Below are positions 1 through 12,413 of a DNA stretch of 64,000 nucleotides, piece by piece. This stretch comes from Drosophila miranda (Eukaryota; Arthropoda; Insecta; Diptera; Drosophilidae), in the NCBI RefSeq assembly GCF_003369915.1, contig NC_046675.1, positions 11,656,001-11,720,000 on the forward strand, read 5' to 3'. The notes beneath the pieces are model-generated. The model searched no databases. It was not told the origin of the DNA and was given only the letters and a program-made list of their open reading frames with translations. The translations under genes were made by a program, and so were the position numbers. Every line of letters begins with the position of its first letter. The first letter of the stretch is position 1.

Positions 1-3000
1 AAATCTCTGGCTAATTGCAGACTTGGTTTCAAGAGATTTGTTTGTTGATTGGCTTTTTAGGATTTAATTAGATGTATCTACCATATATACTATATAAGAT
101 AATGATTAAACCAGCTGAATCGCCGACTGGAGAGTAGATTCAGTGCGTTGGCCTTCCCTCTCCGCTCGGGTTTCACGACAAACGTCTCCAATAAGATTTA
201 TTTACACAACTCAATCAAATGCCTCGACTAACTCCGCTCTGGGTTAATTAATTAAAGTCAATCTCGATTTGTGGCCAATTAGTTTTGGGTTTCGTTTTGG
301 CCTTTTTTCCATGCCAGCCCCTAAGCCCCCGGCCACCACCGCCGACGGCCATTTGGCTTTATGTGGATCAGGTTAATTAGCCAAGCAGGCTGAAGCCTGA
401 GGCCCGAAGCCCGTAATTAACTCTATAAATAAACATTCAATTTGGTCTCTCGGCCATAAATTGATCAATCTCGAGTCGACTGATGAACGCTTGACTTTTG
501 AGATTCTTTTTCTGTGCCATAATTGCTTAATTTGCTTAATCGCGTTTGCGATGGTAAGTCATGCAATAAGCGTATAAATCAAATGATTAAAGAGGTTCCC
601 ATAGACAGTTCCCACTCGAGCTCCATCACATCCTAACTCATCCTGGAAGTCATTCTCGGAGTCAACCACATTCTCATGTTCACATTTCACCCCAATTACC
701 TTATCGCCGGCGACCCATTTAATTTATAATGTTTAACATCAACCCCCGACCAAGTGCCAACCCACCCCAGAAAGAGTGTTTTCCTTGTGGTTCGAGTTCC
801 CAGTCCCATTCCCATCCACCATCCACCACCAGAAAGCAGGCACCACCGACAACGAAAACGACAACGACCGAGATTAACGGATGAAGTCAGCGCCTCACTT
901 GAAGTCCGACCCGGGCAATTTTTCGGTTGGCATCTATGTAAGTGTTCCCCAGGGTGAGATACATTTTCAGTAACAACCCATCGACTTTACATCATTTTCA
1001 TGGTCGTTTTTCCATTTTGTTGCCGCTGCGGTTAGAGCGGGACGGGGGTACGGGCTCTGTCAAATATTAAATTACGCTTGTTAAATTGTCTTGTTAAAAT
1101 CAACTGCACTGAATCGACGCAATTTATCATATTTTAATGGGGTTCACTTCGAGAATCGAGATTCGAAAATCGAGAAATTGCTGCTTATCGATAGAGCTGC
1201 AGAGAGAGAGAGAGCGAGAGCGAGTCCGTGTTTGTGGAGGAGCTGAGGGATCCGATCGGTCTGTGGAGGGAGGGATGATGATAGTGTTGCCTCTTTTGGA
1301 GCTCTGGCGCTGAAGCTGCCCCCGTCTCTGTGCCTTGTGCCTCTGCCCCTGAGCCGATGAGCAATGAGTTGTTGATTTCATTTGTAATGGACTTTTATTT
1401 CACTCGCCTAATGCCAGCCGTATAATTTTCGAGTTCTGCCCCGTTCCTGCCACCCTACTTGGTGCAGTCCGCACCTAATAATTGAGCAATTGAGCTGGAA
1501 CACGAAAAGCGCCTTAACATTTGAACCTGGCCACCATCCCAGCCGTCTCTGAGCCAGTGCTGGGCCCGTTGCTGGGGAGCAGAGTTCCGCAGGATATCAG
1601 CGCATGCTTATTATCACATTATGGCCACATAAATATTCCTAGGCCAGTCCCAGTCCCAGAGCCGGCCCAATCTCGGGCATTCATTATGTGAAATATTTAT
1701 CGGGCTGTGCACACAGCAGTGTAGACAACCCAATTCTAAGCCCCAATGGAAAGCCCAAGTTATTGCACTTTTTATTGCCATCTATGGATTTTTGAATCTC
1801 TGGCATCGAGCGAGCCGGCAGTTGCAGCTCAAAATTAAGCAAATTGTTGGTGGCGAAAAGCTGAAGATGAATTGGTGGGTGGGTGAGAGGATAGATGGAG
1901 AGATCTGTAAGCAATGAAAAGGAGAGACAAAGAGATACTGATTGAGATATAGAGAGATGGAGAGATGGATATATTTATAGATAAACATGGAATGGAATAC
2001 AAATATCTGCAATATATTATTGAAATGAAGAACACTTTGTTTCAGGTGAGTGGTCTCATATTAAGGGATCTTTGATTTCATTTATATTTTATATACAATC
2101 TTACAGGGTTAAGTGTTTTTTAACGAGTCAAATTATTGTCCATCAATACGTCCGCGCCCTCTCTGTCGCAACCCAATTGGAGCATAAAAAGTCAACGCCA
2201 TAAAGCATTTAAATATGGATATTCCGATGATATGCCCGATGAACAACACAACCCATCACGCAAGGCCTCTCCACTCGTTTGAGGGCACATCTTTGGTTCA
2301 GTTTTTGGGCTGTTTATTAACGACAAATTATAATTAATTGCATCGATCACGTGATGGAGATCGAGCAGCCTGCAGACACATTTCAGCAGGCTCAATTTAT
2401 TTTTGGGCTGCAGGTGTGAATAGGCCACGCCAAGGCTCCGGCCAGGGCCTCGGGCACCCCACAACCACCGCCAAAATCGGAAAGAAAAAGTGCACACAAA
2501 TGCATGGGAGACCCAAGTGAGGGCCATACTCGTAGCCCCAGACATGCAATGGGGAATACGGACGGAGTGGAGCTAAATGGATGTGGATGACGTGCCAGGC
2601 ACAGCAGGACTTTTCTCAATTCGGAGTTTTGGAGTTGAAGGCAAATGCTGCACAAAATTATTAACACGATTTAAAACACTTTTATGGCATCGCCCGCTGT
2701 GAATGAAGTTGTTATGCATTTTATCGCGAGATTTCGCTGAATTTCCAGCAGATAGGAGCCGATATGCAGTGGCTCCAAGGGGTGTCCAAGGGGGTCCATG
2801 GGCAAACCAGTTCAGCTGGCCGAAATGCATGGGCATGCAAATGAAATTAACGCTTTGGCCGGCAGTTTTAGCAGCATTTACTTGGCCATTTTTTTGCCTC
2901 GTTGTGGCTGGTGGCTGGTGGCTGGTGTCTGGTGACTGGTTCCTGGTCGGTTGCCAAGGCGTGCAAATCAATTTTTGGAACAATGTTGTTCACTTTTGCG

Positions 3001-6000
3001 GTCCTTTTCTGCTGGATGATTGTTTTCTATTGGCTTGTTATGACTGAGTGGATTTGACGCTTTAAATTCCGTAGAAGCACCCTCGAGGGCCAGGCGGGTA
3101 AATGCCGGGGGCATTCAATTTGAAAATTTCATTTTAATTGTTCTTCTGTTTGTCCTTTTATTGTGAGAGTGGTGTGTATTCCAATATTCTTTGGCTTTGT
3201 GCTCTCATGGTTTATTGTTGACTCGGCACAAAATGTGCTAAACCGCCATCCCATTACAATCCATTCCGTGCGATTGCCTTTTCATGGAAGCGCACAAAGG
3301 GAGAGGTGGAGGTGCCACTTCAGGCGAAATCAAAGGAGCAGAGCAGATCCTTCGGTGGCAATTGTAAGACAATAATTGGACAAAGGACTGCCTGCCAAAG
3401 CACGCGTGAATATTTGTTATAAATTTGTCAACCATCTCCCGACGGTTCCCTCTCCCTGTGCAGAGCCGCACATCTGCCATCCGAGGGTCTCCTTGCGACT
3501 CGATCTCTCGACACGGATAAGGCGATGGGCAACACCAACAGCAACACCTTCGAGTCATTGCATTTTCATTAATTAAAGGAAGCCAGGTTTTATTGGGATA
3601 TCTCAATCTTCTCGGGATGCACACACATACATACCAACGAGAATATGTACATGTATGTATGTATCTGCCACGCCCCCGTTACCGATCTCCTTTCATGGCA
3701 TTGTTCGGCTAAGTGGACATCGTTTATTGCACGTTTTTGTTTGGCTGCCTTTTCAAAATTAGTTGCGCTATTCAGTACTCCTGGCCTCCCTTGACTCCTG
3801 GCCAGCTCTACGTCAGCGGGCTGTAAATTAACTGGCTGTACCCAGATACCTCTCCCCTCTGCCGAATCCATTCCTGCTGTTGATTGCACCCACACGATCC
3901 ATTGTCCAGCCATATGTGTGTGTGTGTGTTCCTCTGAGCATTCGTTCGCTTTTGCATTTGGCACATGCGTTGTGTCCCCTCGTTTAGCAGCTGTTGCTGC
4001 TGCTGCTGCTGCTGTCCCAATCTGCTGTTCCATCCCCTCCATTCCCCCTATTATACAATCGTCGTACTCTGGTAGCGAAATTATGTTAAATGACTTAATT
4101 TATAATGTTTTGTTTGGCTGCCAAAAGTGCGGAGGGAGCGCGCAATGTATTTGCAATAAAAATGGAATTCCATTGCGGAGTGTAAATGTCACACACACAC
4201 ACAAAGAGTGAGGGTAGTAGGGTAGAGAGGTGCGTGAGGGGAGAGTATCGCGAGTATATAGCGAGGAATATGTAAATTCCGTGTAAATTATCATCAGGCA
4301 ATTGGTCTTCGACTTAAGTACATACATTGTTGGTTGGTAGAAGTTTAATTGGTCTCCATTGACATATTGTATTTACGTATTCCTCAGGAATACATATGTC
4401 TTACATGAAATAATCTGTAAAAATAACACTGTGCGACAAATGAAAATTTTTTAATATACTTTCCATACTTGGATTTTTCACTATATATCCAAAATCTTTT
4501 ATAAAAACGGAATAATGTGACTTTGCACACTTTCATTATTTTTAATCGGCATCAGCAGCGAGGATATTCACACAAATTTATGGATTGTAAAAGAGAACAA
4601 TACGACCTTGCACAGGATTTTTGATTGGTGTCGATAGAGTGGAAGATATAGCTACCTAAATTACAACAATTATTTAAAATTTTTAAAGTTTCTTCAACTT
4701 TATTTTAAGTGTTTGTATGTGATGGTCCTATTTTTAGCCATAAGTTCTTTAGTGCCAGTAATTCTTAACAGAATTAGCTACTAGCCTATCGAATTGTCCA
4801 AAGAATTTCAGTGGCAAAAACAATTAAGTAAACATGTAGCAAAATTGGAATTATATTCTTAAAATCTATACAAAGGCTTTATATGTCGGATAAATAAAAT
4901 ACGACGATACTTTTACCACAGTTTCAATATCAAAATTCCTCTTGAAATGCCAGACTTCCTGTCAACACACCTGATGCTTATATAAACACCCGTAATCTAT
5001 AATGAGCTCAGCTGGTAATCAGGATGGATTAAGTTTAAATCTGGGCATTTCCCTTTCGGGTTCAGTTTTGGGCAGCTGGACAGACTTTCATTTCGCTCGA
5101 AGCTGATCGTTTTATTGAAATCGTTTTGGCAACAGGAAAGCACCTGCTCGAATCATTGCCCCGCCTCAGAGCCGTGATCCTCCCAAATGATCTGACTCCT
5201 CCAGTGATCCACGCAGACTACAAAGTTGTCGGGCCATTAAGCTGATTGAGTTGAAGTTCGGAGCTCATTTCCCATTACGAGTTGATCAGTTTTGTGCCAT
5301 GGAAGTGGAGCGGGAAGAATGTTTGGGTCGGGGAGAAGGTTTTTAATGTTACTGCTTGTTTGCTTTCACACTATCATTGCGGCCGAATGAGGCACTGCTC
5401 CACTTTCGTGAGCAGTTCTCCTCGGGCCACATGCGCGTCCCGGCCACCCCTGTGTCCTTGGGGCTGGGGGGAGCATTTCCCGTTTGCAATTTTCACTCGA
5501 TCCCCGCCTGATTATTATATTGTACGCACATGTTCCGCCATTATGGAGTTATTATGATCAATAAGACAAGTTAAATGCTGCAATTAACTTGGGGCCAACG
5601 ATTTCTTCCCCTTTCCGAGAGAGTCCGCTACCTTCCTTGAGCCGTCTTCCTCAATTTCTGGTCTTGCGACCGCGTCCCAAATTTGAGACTCTGCAGCGCC
5701 AATGGCCAACATACAATATGTATTTACATACATATATATGGATGTATACGTACTTCTTCCGACAGTCTGCTTCTCTTATTTTCTCGGGCTGGCTGCGCGT
5801 AATTGGCGCTTAATTCTCCTGCGGGATCATTTAATTTTACGAGCCCGGCCAATTGATTATAATGGACGCCATCAGACTTTTACAACATGCTAAATGCACG
5901 CGTAAACATCGCGATCGACGGAGCCAAACAGGAGAGGCAGAGCAAGAGACCCAGCAGCCGAGGATCGCATCGCCTTGGATCGGATCGGTCTCTGTCAATC

Positions 6001-7104
6001 AGGGTAGCCACGATGCAGATGCAGCTCAGACTGGAACTCAGAGGAATTGAGGATCGATCGTGGGTCCCGCGTACCGGGTACGATCGGTGTTTGTGTTGAG
6101 TGGCCGTCGCCATTAGGCAAATTCAACGATCGATTGCCGCATCGAGACGATGGCGGATGGGGGGTGCGCGCTCCAGCCAATTTGAGTTTTATCGACGGCA
6201 GCAATTTGCAGTTACTTGTGAACTACCTGAGAAGCCGTTGCATATCGCAGATCGCAGATCCAATCGGACTACAGCTTCAGCTTCAGTTCCAGCTCCCAGC
6301 TCCCAGCTCCCAGCCCCAGCCCCAGCCCCAGACACGCATCCGTATTAATAACCACAAAAAATAACGATCGATTGCGGTTATTAGAGGCAATTTGGCCAAC
6401 AACATTTTCTGCGTCTGCGTTCGCGTCCTGGCCTGCGCCGTGTTCCTTCTTCTCCGTGTTATTTTTTGATAAATCGTTCCAAATTTATTGGTTGATTAAA
6501 AGTTATTGCACTAGCGCCTAAGTGGTTAATGATACCCGTACAGATCCCGATTCCCACTGCCCATACTGCTGCCATGTCCCGCGATCTACCTCTCAAACAT
6601 TTGCTCTAGCATGAAATGAATTTGATTTTAATTGACAAACGCGTCAAGCAAGTTGCAGCAAATTGGCTCGCCCGATCCCCGATCCCCAATCCCCGGTGCT
6701 CGATGCTCGATCGTTTGAGCGGTGATCAGTGCAACAACTTCATCATGCATGTGCATGCCGATCCGTCAGTCGGTGGATGTATGCATGGGCGGCAACCCGG
6801 CAGCCCGGCAGCTCCATTAGCCGACCAAATGGCGATCTCAAGCTGCGCCCGCTTCGGTCCACTCCACGTCCTAGCTGACAGCTGCTGGTCGCTCTCCTCG
6901 ATCGACGACCGACAGACGACAGACGACAGAGAATCGCCTTAATTTCGCCCTGACTCTGTCCTGCTCTGTGGATGTCTTAATGACACATAAATGATCATCG
7001 TGTGTACTCGGCCACGGGGTTGCTCTGACACATTTTTGCAAAAACTGACATGCCGGACCACTCCGACTCCGCTTCATTGTCCTAGTTATTGTCCCGCTCT
7101 GGCC

Positions 7105-7128
7105 GGTGCTGGTGCTGGTGCTGGTGCT
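7105..7128. repeat. (GGTGCT)4 hexamer repeat
   Basis: Four direct copies of GGTGCT lie in the gene-free left part of the window. This is a simple microsatellite with no coding context. Confidence 0.9.
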
Positions 7129-7361
7129 GGGGTGTCAAAAGAGGCAACCTTTTGACATTTATACCCCCCGACAATGGCCAGTCATTTATTAGGCAAACAA
7201 TGAGCGGCCTGAAGTGCCACTCGCCAGCACAGAAGGACCGCTCTTCAAGGGTCTCTTTGTGCGGCAGCTGAGCCACAGACGGGCTCGAGGACAATGCGAG
7301 GATCGCCTGGCTCTGGCCGCTGGCTATTTACATATGGTTTAGGCCCAAGTGTGAAATTCCT

Positions 7362-7385
7362 TTTGGGTTTGGGTTTGGGTTTGGG
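7362..7385. repeat. (TTTGGG)4 hexamer repeat
   Basis: Four perfect copies of TTTGGG, followed 14 nt later by a short (GTCGT)n tract at about 7400-7420. Although G-rich and telomere-like in appearance, Drosophila telomeres are not built from such repeats, so it is an ordinary microsatellite. Confidence 0.9.
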
Positions 7386-10124
7386 TGTGAGGTGTAGCTG
7401 TCGTGTCGTGTCGTGTCGTCATCTTAGAAGTTTGTCGAAAAATCGATTTGCCATTATGGTATAATGAAGAGCACCGCAGGAAGTGTATATCCTTGACATG
7501 ATCAATCGATTCCGATCGATTTCCCTATGTATTTGCATACCAGACATTAAGTTCACAAATTACCAGCTTCGTCTCTTCTGGTAATTTGTGATCGTGTCGG
7601 TAATTGCCGAGTAGCTCCAACTGAAACATTAACTGAGACTCGAAACGAAACCGACACCGAAACTAAAACTGGGGCCGAGCTTTCCCTTTATGGGTAGGCT
7701 ATAAAAACTTATTGACAGGCCAAAGACAATTACCAAATTGTAAACGCTGACCAGGCCCCTCGGCCAGCACGCCGTCGAGGACAAGGTGCAACTGGAGAGC
7801 CGCTCGGTTCCAGAGAGCTCATTAAACTGCACTTAACGAGTGGAGCAACGCGCTGGCAATTGGCAATGATCTCGATTTATGAGCGACAAAGTGGAGCCTC
7901 GATAAAAGGGCGGCCTGCGAGGCGAAAACTGGGCTAATGAAAGCGTTAATGTAACTCTTGGCCAGCCGCAGACGATGATCATCATCGTTCCCATCGTGGT
8001 CGTAATGCTCCACCAATGATGCTGATGATGATGATGATGAGCATGCTCCGTCTCGGTCTGGTTGTGTCCCTGCCTCTCGTATTTGTTTTAAATCACTTGG
8101 CCAAATGCCAGACATAATTCATGCTTCTCTATAGGTTTGTTTTGTTCGTCTGGGTGTGCATATGAAGCATACGCCTCCGTGTGCTACGTAAGTCATCCGC
8201 TCAGGTTCTGGCTTCGACTCGGACAGTGGTTCTGGTTGTGGCTTTGGCTTTCGGACTGGGAGCTGGGCCAAGATTTCGTTTCGTTTCGTTTCGTTGCAAG
8301 GAATTTGAATTCGAACGCCAGACATTTGGGCGTTGCACGGTTGTAAATTCATTTGTTAAACGATGCGCTCATAAAATTTGCGCCCTTTTTTTACGGCCCC
8401 GAACTCGACTCCGACTCCGAAGCCGAGTTGCGTTGCGTTGCGTTGAGAACTTGCCAAGGCCCCAGAGCTCCCAGAGCACACAGGACAACAAGGGGCGTGG
8501 CCGACTTCCATCTCTGGCAGGTCTGTGGCAGCAGCAGTGCCATTGCGCCGTCCAGGGCCCTGTCCTGTCCCTGTCCTCCCCGGCTCTCATCGTCGTCGTG
8601 TCCCTGCAGGCAGATAAAAAGTTCAACAGCAGCGCGATTTATTTGCCAGAGTCGTCGCCGCAGACACGGCGCCAGCTGAGCGGCTTTTGGGCTGCCAGGA
8701 GCTTGCCCTCGCCAAAAATTCTACTATAATTATATATCTCACACATACTCTTTCCCGCACACTCACACACACGCACACATGCAAATTGCGAGAAGAAATT
8801 TCAGCTAATTTGCCAACATTTAAATGTACAAAAAAGCCTGGCTGATGAGGCACAGTCCCAGTCCCAATCCCCATACCCATACCCATTTCCACATCCCAAC
8901 CACAAGCACTCATCCAGCTGCCCCTTAGAGCGTGTTAATTCGACGTGTTTTTCGCCGTGGCCAGCAACAACACGGACACAGACAGACAGAAAAAGTCAAG
9001 AGAAAGAGAGAGCCATTTAGGGCCAAGTATTTGCACTGCGTGCGATGCTGGGGATGCGGCTGCGGCTGCGTCTGTGGCTGCGTCTGTGGCTGCTGCATCC
9101 TCATGAAATTCATGCGGATTTCATGGAATAAAAACTCGCGTAAAAAACGTCAAATTGCAACACCTCGAGGGCACACACAGATACAGGTACAGGCGCACAG
9201 ATACTCGCACACAGCCACTGACACCGAACCAGAATTGAGAATCCAGAGTCCAGAACCAAGCGCAGTCCCCAGATCCACAGAGGCCATAGAGGGGCTGTCT
9301 CAGTCCATAAGTTAGCCATGTCTTATCCTCTCCACGCGGTCCTCTCCTTGCCATCCCAGGGCCTGCCCTCATAATAATTGCGTATCTGGCAGATGCAATT
9401 TATCCGTGAATTTGTTTTTAATTTTCAACACATTCGCTAATTTGATTTTTAACTTCGTTTCGAGCACTGCCTCGGTCTCAATCACAGACAGCCCCAACCA
9501 AATTGCTGCACCTAATCGTGGACGTGGATGTGGTCCCTGGATATGGATGGGGATTGGGATTGGGAATGAGAACGAGAACGAGAATGGGATGCTACGAGCG
9601 AACGAACAGTGTCCAACACCCGCTTTCATTTATAATTTTGTGCAACTCACTTTGGTAAGGCCCATGCCCATACCCATGCCCATTCCCATTGCCTGGCTGT
9701 GGCCCAAGACTAACGTCCCCCAGGTCTGTTCCCAAGTATGAAGTGTTTTTTGTCCTCCTCGACCCCTCCGCGAGCTTTTTTTGTATCTTTTTTAGCTGCA
9801 CGGGGCGCTGCTTGTTAGTCGCGTAATTTATGTTCCACCAGATACTCGTTGGCGTTGCTTGGACCGAGGACCGAGGACCGAGGACCGACCAGCCACAGTC
9901 CGCTCTACAGCTCCACCGCCCTGCCCCTTCCTACTGGGCACGTTTCGCGGGATAGTCCACCTCCTGGCCGGTGCGGTGTCTTGGCTTGTCTTTGCTTATT
10001 CCCTTATCCGTTGTTATCCATGGGACGAGTTGTTTGCGCAGGCGCAACCCAACGCAACGCAAGAGCCACAAAAAATGGTAGGAAATAAAAATACAAATCG
10101 ATTTTCAACGCAACGATGCAGCGC

Positions 10125-10148
10125 GATCCCGATCCCGATCCCGATCCC
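10125..10148. repeat. (GATCCC)4 repeat
   Basis: Four perfect GATCCC units. Related GATCGG/GATCCC/GATCGA units recur at about 10640-10676, 11707-11737, 11878-11912 and 19514-19533, so this is a family of related microsatellites spread over the left third of the window. Confidence 0.9.
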
Positions 10149-11091
10149 GCGCCTCAAAATGCACAGTGAGCGTGAAAGGATTAAGGACTATTAGTGGCCA
10201 CAGACAAAACTGTCCAAAGCAGTTGCTGAACGGAGGCAAACGATAGGGATAGGACCTCCCCTCCACAAGTGGATCGATATGCAGTTTGTGAAATGGATAA
10301 TGATACAATTGGTGACCTCTTCAAATGAGCGTCTAAACTTCTTAAAACCCTCCTTCTAGGCACTCCTCACACTCTAAACAACCTCTTGGTAACCCTATAG
10401 CATATGCCATATCTAAGGGTGACCTCATCAGCTCTCCCTCTCTTTCCCAATGACTTGGCCTGGCTGCTACCACTCGCACTACTGCCAGCAACTATAATCC
10501 ACACCTTAGCTTTATGGCCAATAATTTTGCTGGCAACAAGAACATGAACCGGAAACATAACAAATCATAAATTAAACCCTCGTTAAGCGAACTTATTGCA
10601 CTGGGCAGTGGAGCGGTCTCGCCCATGCGCCATAACTGGGTTCGGGATCCGGATCGGGATCGGGATAGGGATAGGGAACTGGAACTGAGACCACTGAGAC
10701 CACTGAGGGTCCTCCTACCTTTCTCCCCCCTTGCCACACCGCACTGCATGCCACTAAAGGAGTCCAGGAGTTCGAATTCGTTCATTCGTTGTCGATGCCT
10801 GGTACGTTCTGTTCGGTTCGGTTCGGTTCTCTGGAGTAATTTGCTTCTTCTTTATGCCTTTCAGTTTCAGTGCGTGGCTGTGAGTTTTATTTTATGTTAC
10901 TACTTGTTTAAATTATATTGCGCTATTAAGCGAATTTAATGAAAACGCTCCGAGGCCCCGACGTGCGAAAGGGACGACCGGAGAGTGTGCGTGAGAAAGA
11001 GCCAGTTATAGGGTGCTCGTGCTCCTCCATCACAGCCTCGTTAGGTGTAAAATAAAGTTCAGCAAATCGAACGTGTTGAAGTTGTTTCTCC

Positions 11092-11129
11092 ATGATGATG
11101 ATGATGATGATGATGATGATAATGATGAT
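11092..11129. repeat. (ATG)n trinucleotide repeat
   Basis: About twelve nearly perfect ATG/GAT units with one AAT interruption. It produces spurious Met/Asp or Ile/Ser open frames, depending on strand. Confidence 0.9.
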
Positions 11130-11706
11130 TGTGGCTGATGGTGGATGGGGAGCAGCAAAAACACGATAAAGATAAAGATCCAGGGGACAATCAGTGGGTC
11201 TACCGGCCACATGCCGCACAAATTGCGCTTAATCCATTGGCATTTCATTATTAAGCAATTTTCTGCGCTTTCCAGCAGGACGAACGCAATCCGCGAAACA
11301 ACACACAAAAAACCGAAAATCCGTTCATCTTGCTGCCGGGGCAATTTAAATTTTTATGCAATTTGTACAAAAATGCTGTTATTTTTGCACAAAAGTAGCA
11401 TAATTATTTCCGAGAACCGGACCCAGGGCCTGAAATGAATCGAATCGAAAGCGTCTTGTTCCAGGCTTTCCGAAAAAAAAAACACATGTCAACGAAAATC
11501 ATTGCAGACGACACATTATCCTCACGGCAAAACGATGCTAATCCATCACGGAACCAGACTGGGACTCGGACGCAGACCCATATCCACATCCATCTACAGC
11601 TCCAGCTTCAGCAGACGAAATGTCACTTAAGCATGTGATCGAGAGAAGATGAAGGGAGAAGAGAGAAAAGGAGAGCTCTCAAAATCAAGCGAATGACATT
11701 AGCCGA

Positions 11707-11912
11707 GGGTCGAGGATCGAGGATCGAGGATCGGGGCCGGGCCAGTGCTCCTTATAGCTAACCAAGTGCGATCAGCGATCAGTTATGAGATCAGAACAAA
11801 AGAACTCTTACTGTAAACGAGGGCAAACCCCAGAGCCAAATCACGACGCACAGTCTGGCAGAACGTGGTCGCTGATGGTCGATCCCGATCCCGATCCTCG
11901 ATCCTCGATCGG
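11707..11912. repeat. Inverted pair of GATC-rich microsatellites
   Basis: The left arm (11707-11737) is built of CGAGGAT units on the plus strand. The right arm (11878-11912) contains the reverse complement, CGATCCT units, so the two arms could pair around a spacer of about 140 nt. The arms may simply be two microsatellites of the same family in opposite orientation. Confidence 0.6.
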
Positions 11913-12348
11913 TGAATTATGCGCGACATCATTTTAAATCGTTGTAGCAACGTCAAAGCTAAACACCGATCAGTTCAGCCAAGGCAACAGCAACAGCAAC
12001 AGCAGCAACAAGAGGAACAGGCAAACCCAAATCGAACAAAAAGAGATCCACACTCTGGACCCCGCTTGGGGCATTGTCTTTGAGTAGCAACGGTTAGCAG
12101 TCGTCGGATCGCCGCCGCCCTAATTGATGCAGCACGGCCATAAATTTTGATCGTCCAACGATCGCTCAGTCCCCATCCCGTCAGTCCATCCACATCCACA
12201 TACACATCCCCAACCCCATCCCCATCGCAGCTGCAGGAACAGCAACAGCAACAGCGATCGACGTGTTGGCCTTTAAGAGGAACTGACCTAAAACGTTGCC
12301 ATGAATACATCAACATCGACATCAGCATGAACATTGCATTCGAATCCC

Positions 12349-12354
12349 TTTATT
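12349..12354 (-). terminator. Poly(A) signal of Art9-like gene
   Basis: TTTATT on the plus strand reads AATAAA on the minus strand, about 60 nt beyond the stop codon of the Art9-like gene. That is a normal distance for a short 3' UTR. Confidence 0.6.
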
Positions 12355-12413
12355 TGTTAAACAAAACTGTGTGTCTAATACATGTATTACCCTGTCCCTG
12401 ACTCTTGTGCTCG

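Larger units (their letters stand above)
1..12348. other. Gene-free stretch with simple repeats
   Basis: I see no convincing exon on either strand in this 12-kb stretch. Open frames are short or made of low-complexity translation (His/Pro, Cys/Leu or Arg/Ser runs). It holds microsatellites (listed separately), two GATC-rich islands near 5.9-7.5 and 11.7-12.2 kb, and an AT-rich block at about 4.38-5.0 kb. It could be intergenic DNA or a large intron of a gene outside the window. The sequence alone does not decide between these. Confidence 0.6.

Noticed and set aside
8181-8729. 182-codon frame on the plus strand
   Set aside because: No recognisable domain, low-complexity Arg/Ser/Leu composition over GTTTC and GCC-type repeats, no supporting splice or promoter signals.
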